From: Plasmodiophora brassicae
Lineage: Eukaryota > Endomyxa: Phytomyxea > Phytomyxea > Plasmodiophorida
NCBI GenBank assembly: GCA_036867785.1
Contig: CP145428.1
Location: forward strand, 496,001-560,000
Direction: 5' to 3'
DNA: 64,000 nt
Both the position numbers and the translations under genes were made by a program. Below are positions 21,340-31,439 of this stretch, piece by piece. Under the pieces are notes generated by a model. It was not told the DNA's origin. It saw only the letters and a list, made by a program, of their open reading frames with translations, and did no database searches. Each line of letters opens with the position of its first letter. Position 1 is the stretch's first letter.

Positions 21340-21430
21340 TGACTGGTTGCAGACCTCGGTTTGAGCTCGGTTTTGAAACCGACCTCGGCGAGCTCGGTTT
21401 GAGCTCGGTTTGCAAACCGAGCTCACAGAG
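21340..21430. repeat. GAGCTCGGTTT subterminal repeat cluster
   Basis: The motif GAGCTCGGTTT, in direct and inverted orientation (AAACCGAGCTC), occurs several times within 90 bp. Clustered short repeats of this sort are common at transposon ends. It lies just upstream of the Harbinger-like coding region, so it is probably the 5' end of that element. A matching 3' end was not found. Confidence 0.5.
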
Positions 21431-22910
21431 GCTGCTGTTTCTGTAACGATGTTGGCACCGATATATATGAAATATCTACCTCCACACTCGACATTCATCA
21501 AGTTTTTGGTTAGCTCTTGCAGAATGGAGGACGAAACTGTCATCGTCGTGGCGGCGACGATGCTGATTCTGTTACTGCTCGTTGTTGAGGAGCTCGATGG
21601 CCGTTCTGTTAGGCGTCCTAACGCCGAAAAGATAACTGTCCATTCGGATTTCTACGTGCAGTTTAGGCGGCAGAACTCTCCTGTGCGTATATATCGTCTG
21701 AAGAAATTGCTCTTCCTTATCCTACGTGACTGTAGACAAAATTTAAAGAAGTTGTGCGATGCACGCCCGAGGCGTTTGAATACCTCGTCAAATTTATACA
21801 GCCCAAATACGACGAGCTGTTCCAGCCCAACTACCAGCATTCCACATGCGCTTACCCATTTTCTCAGCGCTTGGCGGTCTAACTGGCTTATCTTGGCAAA
21901 GGCACCGGTAAGGAAGGTGCAGGAATCAGTGGTGCTGCCTGTCTGTTGGGCATGTCGAAGTCTGCTGCGATCCGCTACTGTGCTGAAATGGAAACTGCAA
22001 TATGCAGCTTGGCCAGTGAGGTCATTCGTCCGCCATCCGTCGACGACAGCGCTGGGTGGCGCAGAATCGTCAATGGCTTCTACAAGTTCCCGAACACATG
22101 TGGCCTGGTTGACGGTAGTCTGATAAAAGTGAACCGGTTCATGGACTGCGAGGTAAGGGAACCGTTTGGCGGGTTAATCTGCTCGGTGACAAGTATGATA
22201 GGGATTCTATTGCCACAACTTCTACCCGGTTTACAACCTTCTTGCCATTGTCGACGATCGACGCAGATTCATGGACATCTGCATACGTCCAGGGTCGGCC
22301 AACGATCAGAGGATGTGGAACTTGTCGGGGTTTGCACGTTCCATCGATCAGCGCATTCCTTCCGGTGTGCACATCTTGGGAGACGCTGGATTCAAGCTGT
22401 ATCCCTGGCTGATGGTGCCGTATGATCAACGGGGAAACTATTCTTTGACTCCAGCCGATCGCACGTGCGGGGATGTCGTCCTGTACATATATCCAGATGG
22501 AAGAATGAATGACTGGATTCAATAGGTTTAACTTTCGTTTGTCGTCATGTCGAATGGGGGTCGAGATCGCTTTCGGTTGGTTAAAAGGGCGCTTTCACGT
22601 TCTTCGGGGCAACCTGGACCGCAATTCACATGGACAGAACGTCAAGATGATCATGGCATGTTGTATCTTGCATAACTTGCTGATCGAAGCCAACGACCTG
22701 GAGTTCCGCGGCCAATCAGACGAGTTGCGCAAGGATTGGGAAGAGTGCCAGAAGAAGCGCAGCACAAAGTTGAAGCTGTCTAATCCGCAAGAACGAACAG
22801 ATGCCGAGTTGGAGCTAGCAGTCCGCATCTGTTCGTTCTTGCGGATTAGACAGCTTCAACTTTGTGCTGCGCTTCTTCTGGCACTCTTCCCAATCCTTGC
22901 GCAACTCGTT
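21430..22910 (+). mobile_element. Harbinger/PIF DNA transposon with DDE_Tnp_4-type transposase
   Basis: The transposase reads plus. The parts seen are FKEVVRCTPEAFEYLVKFIQ near 21750, MGMSKSAAIRYCAEM at 21946, the first catalytic Asp in CGLVDGSLIKVNRF (about 22100), the second in HILGDAGFKLYPWLMVPY (about 22375-22425), and the Glu in CRMGVEIAFGWLKGRF (about 22550). A 49-nt intron at 22153-22201 (GTAAGG...GATAG) joins RFMDCE to GFYCHNFYPVYN. An in-frame stop near 21880 and a one-base frame shift near 22523 make this copy inactive. The 3' end is an inverted duplication (22720-22909). A separate Myb-like partner gene was not seen. Confidence 0.85.
22720..22909. repeat. Perfect 85-bp inverted repeat with a 20-nt loop
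   Basis: 22720-22804 and 22825-22909 are exact reverse complements, separated by 20 nt. The left arm is the end of the Harbinger coding region (encoding DELRKDWEECQKKR). The right arm is therefore an inverted copy of transposase sequence, not a terminal repeat. Confidence 0.95.
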
Positions 22911-23110
22911 CGACTATGAAGACCATGTACGCGTATTCGGCCGGAACGTGCCGCGATTCCTCACGCGAAGGCGCATCCGCCACGTACCGGCCGTCGTCGC
23001 CTACGGCACGATCCTGAGGGTGACGCTCGGGACACGCCGCGTCTTGCTCGGGCTGTTCCGCCCCCCGCAGGAAACACGCCAGGCGTTTATGGATCGCTGG
23101 ATACGGTATT
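22911..23110 (+). pseudogene. Short protein-like fragment, unknown
   Basis: Directly after the inverted repeat a plus-strand frame reads FDYEDHVRVFGRNVPRFL, then VAYGTILRVTLGTRRVLLG and QAFMDRWIRYW. Codon use and hydrophobic periodicity look coding, but no family is recognised. It may be a piece of a host gene cut by the Harbinger insertion or rearrangement. Confidence 0.25.
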
Positions 23111-23189
23111 GGTCGTTTTCATCCAAAATGAAATTTTCTGCGTCAGTTGACAGCCGTGGATCCAAGTATCGCGACGGCATTTTTTGGTG

Positions 23190-24353
23190 ATGACTGGTCA
23201 GGATCGCTCCGGATCATCACCAAACTCCGTACGTCAGCCTGCGATCAGCGCGCTCAGGTTGCCAGCTGTTCGACCAGCGATGGCGTCGTCTGGACCTGGG
23301 GATAGTGGATCAACCGCCAATGAGATCCTCGAAGGAGACGATCGTGTTCATGTCACACTTGACGTGATTGTGAAACCGTATGTAAGCATACAGCCGCGGA
23401 ACACGTTGTATCACGTTCTAGGCCAATTCGACGTCGAAGTGGCCACCGTTGGCGACTTTACAGACGCCGTACTTGGTCTCGTTCAAGAAAACGTAGACGG
23501 CCTGGCTCGCAAGTCATCTGACGACGACTCGACGTATATACTTGCTAAGGAGACCGTAACGTTAACGTCACTGGACCAGTTTGTTGCCATCAAACACAAC
23601 AATCACTTCTACGCCTTCCACCGTCCACATGGCGAGGATCACCGAGATCCAATGCGTACCCCAACTGTTGTGCTAACGTTCAAATTGAAGTTAGTCACTG
23701 AATGTTGTTCTTGGCATACAGGCATAACCAAGGACACGCTTAACCGCTGGAGTAAGGACGTCCCGAGTCTATTCATTTATCAGTACGGGAAAGAGCTGCG
23801 AAACGCATCGGACTTCAAGAAGTTTCAAGCGTCTGTGTTCTCGGCTCCGCAGTTGGACCGTGCTCGCGCCGCTGCCGATGAACAAGTGAGAGCGATCGAA
23901 CGCCAACTGAAGGATCACTGGGGAACGGTATATCAATCCCAGTCAGCCAACTGGCGGATTTGGGCCAGTCGCATCGCGCGCGAGCCGGTCACACGTCGAG
24001 CTGCTTTGATCGAGGATCCGCCTCCATACGAAATCGTCCACCTCTTCGAGCACTCGCCACTACAAAATGGACCGTTGCTCACGACCCTCCGGGAAGACAA
24101 TTCCACAACGCTAGCGATTCTGGACACGATGGACGATCACTTGCAAGAGTTTCAGGACTTTATCCATCGCCAGATCGAGGCGTTTCGCGACAGCGTTGGG
24201 TGCCAGATGCGGCAGATGCGCGACACCGTGCGCCGACATCGACGAGTTGCTGAGGCGCTTAGGGCTAGTCTTCATCCCGAGGAACTTCCTGATAATCTGA
24301 ACAGGCTGCAGAGGGCTCCCAATCAGAGTGATGTAGACCATGAGGATCAATAA
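23190..24353 (+). CDS. Unknown 387-aa protein convergent with the Tc1 transposase
   Basis: One open frame from ATG 23190 (MTGQDRSGSSPNS) to TAA 24353. The N-terminal third (VHVTLDVIVKPYVSIQPRN, then YHVLGQFDVEVATVGDFTDA and QFVAIKHNNHFYAFHRP) looks like alternating strands, perhaps a ubiquitin-like or beta-grasp fold. The C-terminal half is rich in charged residues and likely helical (LDRARAAADEQVRAIERQLK, and LDTMDDHLQEFQDFIHRQIE). No known family is recognised. Its stop lies 2 bp from the stop of the minus-strand transposase at 24356, and the palindrome AATAAATTTATT there supplies a poly(A) signal to both strands. This suggests the two genes form one mobile unit. A hairpin-like repeat (TTGGTGATGACTGG / CCGGATCATCACCAA) sits at the start codon. 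Confidence 0.6.
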   Translation: MTGQDRSGSSPNSVRQPAISALRLPAVRPAMASSGPGDSGSTANEILEGDDRVHVTLDVIVKPYVSIQPRNTLYHVLGQFDVEVATVGDFTDAVLGLVQENVDGLARKSSDDDSTYILAKETVTLTSLDQFVAIKHNNHFYAFHRPHGEDHRDPMRTPTVVLTFKLKLVTECCSWHTGITKDTLNRWSKDVPSLFIYQYGKELRNASDFKKFQASVFSAPQLDRARAAADEQVRAIERQLKDHWGTVYQSQSANWRIWASRIAREPVTRRAALIEDPPPYEIVHLFEHSPLQNGPLLTTLREDNSTTLAILDTMDDHLQEFQDFIHRQIEAFRDSVGCQMRQMRDTVRRHRRVAEALRASLHPEELPDNLNRLQRAPNQSDVDHEDQ

Positions 24354-24355
24354 AT

Positions 24356-25538
24356 TTATTCGAATCCGGCCTCCGTCATGCGATTGGTGATGTCCTTGTA
24401 GGCGACGCCTGGATTGAACTTTCCGTTTGCGCCAAACCCACATTTCTTGAACAGACCTCTCATATCATATCTCCGAAACTTCTTGAGTTCCGTTAAGATT
24501 ACAACAGGGAGGTCCTTCGGTTTGACATTGCCTTCAGCATACCAACGCCTAAGGCTTTTCTTGACAAGACCGAACACAATCTCAATCGGGTTGAACATCG
24601 GACAGTAGGCTGGCAGGAAGATGGGAATGATGCCGAGATCCCGTAGGTACTCGACTATCGTATGATGGCAATGTATCCTGGCTCCATCCATGATCCAAAC
24701 CGATTGCCGCCCAGGATGCTTCTGAACTCGGCCGGACAGAGCATGCTCACGGACGCATTCGACAAATTTCTGACGATCGAACGTGCCCTCTGTGAGAAAT
24801 GTGCCTTCCAACCCATCACATCCGATGAAGCACAACAACGAGCTACGCGGCCTTCTGACGAATTCGCCTCTGAAGAGCAGTTCCTGGCCCTGCATAACGC
24901 ATGTTAGGGTCCTGTATACGGATAACGTTGGGGAACTCGTCGACAGACCTTAAGCGCATAACCCTTGCGACGTAGCATGTCCCGGTTGTCGAGGCCGAAC
25001 TCGTCAAGAAAGCACAGGCTGGAGTGGGTCCAGTCGATAGCGTTGAGTTCCTCGAAGAATCGGACGATGTCTGCTTCCTTGATCTGGATGGCTCGACGGA
25101 CAATGAGCTATTCAACAGTAAGCCGAAACTGATAACCCATTCCTGTTCGAGTCGTACCTTTCGAGTAAAGCCGTATTCGCGAAGTATGCGCCAGATCGTG
25201 CTCAAACTGATGTCGTTCTTCCAGTTGATTTCGAATGCCAGCTTGGCTTCGTCAAGAAAGGACAAAGGGTTGGCGAGGAAGTAGTCCCTTATCCATTCGC
25301 GGTGTTCAGGCGTGTACTTCCGCTGCGACTCTGTTGCCTTACGGGATACGGCACCGGTGCGCTCGTACCGCTCGATCCATCTGCCGATCGTCGATGGCGC
25401 CTTGCGATACAAAAGGGCTATCTGATTCTGCTTGAGGCCGATGAAATAGTAGGCGTACAGCGCATGCAGTTTGGTGTTCTCTGTAGCATGTTGGCTTTCA
25501 ATTGCTTCGGACACGTGTACACCATGAGCGGCCGCCAT
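24356..25538 (-). CDS. Tc1/mariner-type transposase with two introns, apparently intact
   Basis: Three exons: 25137-25538, 24949-25077 and 24356-24889, with two 59-nt introns (GTTATC...TCAAG and GTCTGT...TGCAG). The product is 354 aa from MAAAHGVHVSEAIES. An N-terminal helix-turn-helix (YYFIGLKQNQIALLYRKAPS, then TIGRWIERYERTGAV) would bind the transposon ends. The catalytic residues lie in LCFLDEFGLDNRD, VWIMDGARIHCH and YCPMFNPIEIVFGLVKK, the DDE triad of the IS630/Tc1/mariner superfamily. Splicing joins LEQEW to KEADIVRFFEE, and RKGYALK to GQELLFRG, both restoring family motifs. No inactivating change is seen in the spliced frame. Clear terminal inverted repeats were not found by eye. Confidence 0.85.
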
Positions 25539-25967
25539 CTCCAACGCTGGCACCTACGCGCTTTGCAATAATTTTGTAACTGAAAAAGAGGGAGCACGAC
25601 GCCACAGATCACATCTACAACCTTGAACGGGCGTTACATCGTCTGCTCGCGCTCGTGCAATCCAAATCAGGTATAACAACTAGTCTCAGGTCAACCACTA
25701 CCGAACAGGACACGATTGCGAAGACGGTTGTTTCTCGAGCTCCGTTTAATTGATCAGAATCGCCGCTACGTATCTTCTCTACCTGCTTGACTGAAAGATT
25801 GCCACATCCCGTCCCTATATCTTCTGGAAGCTACAGGTTTCAAGTCAAACCAGCCGAGCACGCGCGCTCGCGATAGTTGGGCACCAACAATCGCGAAAAA
25901 AATGCGTGGCGACGGTTGATAGTTGGGGCGATTGCATTTCGGACGGCAATCGCAAAATATCTGTTCG
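25539..25967. other. No gene recognised
   Basis: Non-coding flank upstream of the transposase, AT-richer than the surroundings. It should contain the right end of the Tc1-like element. I could not identify a terminal repeat matching the left side. Confidence 0.3.
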
Positions 25968-26200
25968 CTCGACGCCGGGTGTCGGCCGGCGCGCGCGCGC
26001 ACAGCGTCCGTCGGGGTCGTCGCAGGTAACGCGGGACCCGACGCGCCGAAATGAGATCCCTGACGAGGCCGACCTCCCGACCCCGACGGTCATGCGCGAC
26101 GTCGACTTTGCGCATGGCGCCCAGCTCCAGGACCGGTTAGGGAAGGGCAGGTCGCTGCTGCTGGCCGTCGGTGGGAACGGCGCCCTGAAGTACACGAGCG
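25968..26200 (+). pseudogene. Fragment related to the kinase gene at 32308-34450
   Basis: 25968-26024 encodes RSTPGVGRRARAQRPSGSS and is nearly identical at the DNA level to 33608-33664 in the linker of the kinase-like gene. It is followed in frame by PTVMRDVDFAHGAQLQDRLG and LLLAVGGNGALKYTSELW, a protein-like segment without a match in the intact copy. It looks like a partial duplicate of a paralogous gene, ending near 26200. Confidence 0.5.
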
Positions 26201-26807
26201 AGCTGTGGATGCAGCATAGACAACCAGTAAACCGTCACTTGAGGTGCATAAGAGGTACCATTGTTGCCGGAGTGGAGTCAACCACCGAAGAATGGATTGG
26301 CGGTGACGACAATATTTCCGAACAATGGCGGAGCGCGATGGGTTCCAGGTCTGCAACCCAGCCTCGTGACGGGCACGCTGGAAGCCCTCCGCCAGCGTCG
26401 CTGAAGGCGACGGTCGGCACCTGCAGCAGCAGTCCGCCTCATGGCGAACGCCGACATGAGGCTGGCGTCTCCTGTCCACCAAATGTCAGCGGCCCAGGTC
26501 GTTTCGCATCAGGCGACAACCCGTACCTGTCCTGGAGCCGCAAGCAGCACACCCAGAGATATTGGGCGCGTTTACAGAAAAGGGGCACACTCCGTTGTCC
26601 TCGTAGTGGATGCATTGACCCGGCCGCAAGCACGGCAGGAAGGCGTATCAGGCCGTCGGCAGCATGGGACAACTTGGGGCCAAGGATGCTGTACAGCAGG
26701 CGCCAGCATTCGTGTCCTTTCAAACACGGGTTAGGAGCCTGGGGATTTGCATCAGGCCTCTGACTCCAGCTCGTCCTGCTTCTTGGCCATCGCCGATCGG
26801 TAGACGG
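26201..26807. other. No gene recognised
   Basis: About 600 bp between the kinase fragment and the SINE-like repeat. Open frames are short, without convincing motifs. Confidence 0.3.
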
Positions 26808-27037
26808 AGTTGAGTTGAGTTGAGTTGAGTTTATTTGTGCTTCGTGCTTGTCACGCAGGCGCCTCGGTCTCGGGTCCGAGGACCGAAGGTTCAGCCAGCA
26901 GAACGCCAACATCCCCCGGCCTGGCAGTGCCGGCCCATCACCTTTGTACTGGGTTCTTCGCGCCTGGACGATATCAGAACGGGACGTGATTCGCTTCGGA
27001 CTTGTCAACTGCACGTTGTCGATCTTCTTTGCCATAC
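26808..27037 (-). repeat. SINE-like retroposon, copy 1
   Basis: 230 bp closely matching 36079-36315. On the plus strand it begins with (GTTGA)n pentamers, then CACGCAGGCGCCTCGGTCTC, and ends GCCATAC. Read on the minus strand it has a (TCAAC)n tail at its 3' end, as expected of a non-LTR retroposon. No protein is encoded. A tRNA-derived head is not obvious, so it could also be the 3' end of a LINE. Confidence 0.65.
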
Positions 27038-27187
27038 TGTAATGACGAAGGCGAAGACGAGGCAGAGACGAAGACGTAGGCAAGAGCACCAACTGTGATA
27101 CAAGCTATAACAACCTGTAATTTGATCTGGTGTTACAACGTCCCCGGCGGCGGACTGGGTGAGCCGGAGGCCGCTCAGAACTGGGCG

Positions 27188-30100
27188 TTACATTGCCCCC
27201 CCCCCCCCCCCCCCTTTAGGGTCAGGTCCTGGCTTGTCTGGATACCTGCTTTGGAAGTCGTTGATCAACTTACGCAATGTCGGCGAATAGACCCCCAAAT
27301 CTCGAGCAGGCTCCCACGACCGCTCCGTGACCGGGTAGCCCTCCCAATCGACCAAGTACTGCAACGTTGCAGTACTTGCGTCTCTACCGCCGACAGTTAA
27401 CTGTCGGCGGTAGAGACGGGAGTCCAGAATGTCCTTGACAACATATAATGGTTCGTCTTCGTCGTCGACGTAGATGGCCGCAGGGGGCGCCTGGCGACGC
27501 CCCGGGATGTCATTAGCTCGGTAGGGTTCCAGCTGGGAGACGTGGAACGCGTTGTGGATTCGACATGATGCGGGTAGAGCTACGCGGACTGCGACCGGGT
27601 TGATAATCTCAGTGATCTCGAACGGCCCGATCATGCGATCGTCGTACTTGTGCGAAGGTCTACGGCTCGGCCAGTGGTCCCGGCGCACCATGACACGGTC
27701 GCCTACGGCGTAGGCTGGGGACGGTGCTCGACGCTTGTCAGCTTGGCACTTCATTTACTCGATCGATTTGGCGAGGTTGCGCTTCAGCAGTTCGCGAATT
27801 CCTTGAAATTGTTCGGCTCGGTCGTCTGCAGCTGGATGTTGACTGAGTACGCCTGGCGCCGATACTTGTGAGAACCTGGGATGATACCCGTAGTTCGCGA
27901 AGAACGGTGACATCTTGGTTGCTGAATGTTCCGTGTCATTGTACGAAAACTCGGCGATCGGCAACAGGTCCGGCCAGTCGTCCTGTTGATAGGAGGTGAA
28001 CGTCCGGATATAGTGCTCGAGTACCTGATTAACTCGTTCCACCTGGCCGTTCGTCTGTGGGTGGTATCCGGAAGTCAGCTTGCGCGCGATTTGCAACCGT
28101 TGCAACAGCCGTTTCCAGAATTTGGACACCATCTGGGGGCCGCGGTCGGAAATGATTTCCTCTGGGAGACCGTGCAATCGGAACACATGAGAGAGTACGA
28201 GGTCGGCCAGTTCGGCGGATGTGATAGTTTCGGCACACGGGATGAAATGGGCCATCTTGGACAGCCGATCCACCACCACCAGGACGGAATCGAACGCAGT
28301 GACTGACGGCAGTCCGACGATAAAGTCCAACGCCACCGTTTGCCACAGACCGGATGGTATGGGTAGCGGGTGCAACGGGCCGTACGGCCTGTGCCGAGGC
28401 GCACGTGGTTACGTACCGCTTGATGAATTCGCCCATGCCCTTCCACCAGAAAAATCGCTGAATGCGTTCCTTTGTCTTATGCGCTCCTAGATGGCCGCCG
28501 AGCAGAGAATCGTGATGAGCGCGTACCACTTTGAGCTGAGCGTCGGCGCTTGGCACTACGCCGCATCGTTCCGAAACAGAATGCCATCGCGGACTCGAAA
28601 TGGCAATTGTGGCTGGGTCAACTGCCGTTGGCAGAACTCGTCGTCGTGTTGCGCTTGGCGAATCACATCGTCGAGATCTACCGGTTGCTCTGCTGCCTCG
28701 CGGGCGTCGTCAGATGCCAATGCGCGCGCAGCGAACAACACGACCGGTCCTTGCTGGAATTGCTCAGGCCGCAATAGCGCTCGATTCTGCTGTACCCACG
28801 CGGGTTCCCCAGGCGATAGCTCGTACTCGGGGCGCCGGGACAGCGCGTCTGGCTTTCCCGACAGCGACCCCGGTCGGTGATGGATAACGTAGTCGTACTC
28901 GGACAAGATCATCGACCAGCGCGCTTGCCGCCGATTCAGGATCTTCGAACTGGAGAAGTACTGCAGGTTCTGATGGTCGGTGACGACGCGGATCGTGTGA
29001 GGGTTGCCCTCCAGGTAGTGTCGCCATCGTACGAACGCGTCCACGATCGCCAGGAGCTCCTTGTCATGCGTCTCGTAGTTGATCTCTGAGGCGACAGCTT
29101 CCTGGAATGGAAGGCGACAGGGTGTAGGACACCGTTGGCTTGGGGCTGCGAAAGTACCAGTCCGATAGCGAAATCGGAAGCGTCCGTTTCGAGAACACAA
29201 GGCTGTTCGGGAAGGAAGTGAACGAGGATGGGCGCTGATGCCACGGCATCCTTGATCGGATGGAAGGACGCCGTGCACTCTGGGGTCCATGCGAAAAGGA
29301 CGTTCTTGCGGGTGCAGTCGTGCAAGGGTCGAGCCAGCTTCGCATAGTCGACGATGAACTCGCGGTAGAAATTGACGAAGCCCAGGAACGCCTGCACCGC
29401 TCTGGTCGAAACTGGCACCTTCCAGTCGCGGATCGCGGCCGCCTTAACTGGGTCCATGGACACCCCACAGGAGGACACGACGTAGCCCAGGACCTCTACC
29501 TCCTCGACGTCGAAGGCGCACTTGTCGAGCTTGGACGCCAGGCCATGTTCCCGAAGCTTGCTCAGATCGAGGCGTACGTGCTCGTCGTGCTGGGACGGAT
29601 CCGATGAATAGATGAGGATATCGTTCAGGTACACGACCACGAAGTGATCCCGATACTCGCGGAAGATTTCGTTCATGAACCGTTGGAAAGCGGCAGGGGC
29701 ATTCTTTAGGCCGAATGGCATGACTCGGTACTCGAAATGGCCATACTTGCAGTTGAAAGCGGTCTTCCATTCGTCTCCGGCCTTGACCCGGATGACGTTG
29801 TAGGCGCCCCTCAAGTCGATCTTAGACATAATCTTCGCACCAGACAGCTGACGGAGGACGTTCGAGATGACCGGCAGTGGGTAAGGCTCCCGCTTGGTTA
29901 TGTTGTTGAGGCCTCGGTAGTCGACACACAGTCGAAGGGTGCCATCCTTCTTCTTGACGAACAGGATCGGAGCGCCCATGGGAGATCGCGATTCGGCGAG
30001 GAACCCGGGCCCAAGGTTCTCCTCGATGTACTCGCGCAGGACCTTGTCTTCCGTAGCTGATAACGGGTAGCATTGCTTGTACGGGTACGTCTTTACATCA

Positions 30101-30765
30101 TCCTGTAGGTTGACCTCCAGGTCGACGCCAATGCTTCGGCAGTTGGTCGGCTGTGGACTTCGCGAACACGTCAGCATATTCCGCGTACTTATCAGGCAGT
30201 GTCACCGGATCTTCGGCCGTCGCCGTGTTGTCGTCCACTAACACGTTCGCCGGTGAGCCGACTTCGTCGCCCACGAATCGCGCCTGTAGTGTATACACGT
30301 AGCAGGTCTTGCAGAGCATGTCGAAGGCCGCCTTACTGACCGTGGACACGCGTGCAAGTACACCCTCCGGGCGGTCCTGGGGCCATTTAATATCAGGCAC
30401 GGGGTCGGGGGACGAAGATGACGAACTGCGAGATGTCCTTCGGCAGACTGGGGCGTCCGGCGGCGCGTTCCCCGACCGCCGATCCGATGGGCCAGCTGGT
30501 GGTCGCCCGTACTTATATGGCCGGCATCGGTCGCGTTAGCGTGCGCCACATCGCTTTTCGATTCGGTGTCGCTGTCAGAATCGCCGGTGGCATCCGATTG
30601 GTCGTCGTCGTCCGTCTCGCTCTCGACTGCCAGTAGCTCCGGTAACGCACGATCGTCCTTTGGGGTTGGACTCACCAGATCCGTCTGCGTGACCTGAGAA
30701 ACGGTACCTGACAATGGATCCGGTGAGGTGCAGCATCGGCGACGAGGCAACATGGCAGTTTGCAT
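27188..30765 (-). mobile_element. Ty3/Gypsy chromovirus fossil
   Basis: Minus-strand pol in Gypsy order. The pre-RT segment (YAEYADVFAKSTADQLPKH) lies near 30200, reverse transcriptase (VDYRGLNNITKREPYPLP and FGLKNAPAAFQRFM) at about 30050-29500, and RNase H ([19 protein letters not shown]) at about 29200-28800. An H2C2 integrase finger and integrase core (FIVGLPSVTAFDSVLVVVDR and YHPQTNGQVERVNQVL) lie at about 28520-27900. A chromodomain follows at 27450-27230 (YLVDWEGYPVTERSWEPA). Upstream to 30765 is an acidic region that may be protease or gag sequence. Clear LTRs were not seen. It is broken, with about four or five interruptions, and shows a C-run at 27197-27214. Confidence 0.9.
27379..27418. 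repeat. Perfect 40-bp palindrome without a loop
   Basis: The sequence CGTCTCTACCGCCGACAGTT is followed directly by its exact reverse complement. It lies in the chromodomain-coding part of the Gypsy fossil. Palindromes of this length without a spacer are rare and can extrude as cruciforms. Confidence 0.95.
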
Positions 30766-31439
30766 GCACCCGACAAGACGTTGTGGTTTCTCACGATGTT
30801 GAATAGCACTCGAATGGTCGATGTGGCGTGGGTAGGTCCTTCACGAGCAGCATCCAGCGCTCAGACGGCCAGGCAGCGGATTTTGACGGAATGCAAATGA
30901 TGTGACTGGGTGCTGATGCAATTGATGTGACTGTGTGCTGAAATTGCTGTGGCCGCTATCCTGGTTACCGTGTCTCCCATTTGGCTCCAGTTTGGATCCG
31001 ACTGCATCAATAAAATGCCTGTTTAACCGTCCTGGCAATTCATCGACAACCCTGCTGTCCACCTGAGCGTTGGGCAGGTCGTTGCCGCCACGGAGAGTGT
31101 GAACGTTTGCCGACGTCTCGTCGAGTCAGTCCTCTGGGGCATTCGTCATCGTATCACGACACCCGGTGGTAAGCACTCGCTGAGGTCGACAGAGAATACT
31201 ACTTCGGCCTGATGCCTGCTCGCCGAACCGTCTTGATGCGTTCGTGTTCTGCTTCACGGCTGTACACCTTGGAACTGTACCAGAGAACCATCGCGACGGC
31301 TGCTGAGTCGCTGACGTATCTCGGAGCGTGGTGAGCCTCGCTTCGAACCGGTTGCGGGCGCTGGATTCGTTCGACGCGTGGAGAGACGTGTTCCCGCCGG
31401 AGGCCCTGATGGACTGGGCTAGCTGCCAGCGACAGTGTC
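30766..31439. other. No gene recognised
   Basis: Between the Gypsy fossil and the condensed pseudogene. A short imperfect duplication (TGATGTGACT...TGTGCTGA-like) lies near 30898-30945. It may include remnants of the Gypsy gag or LTR region; no coding region is supported. Confidence 0.3.

Noticed and set aside
21300-21430. A hormone-response-like or operator array of GAGCTCGGTTT units
   Set aside because: The position beside a Harbinger coding region makes transposon subterminal repeats the simpler explanation.
23100-25710. Possible terminal inverted repeats for the Tc1-like element (CGGTATTGGTCG and CAACCACTACCG)
   Set aside because: The match is about ten of twelve bases and does not extend; too weak to define the element ends.
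27188-27220. Run of C residues read as a poly-Gly protein tail
   Set aside because: A homopolymer at the edge of a broken retroelement is more likely simple sequence than a coding extension.
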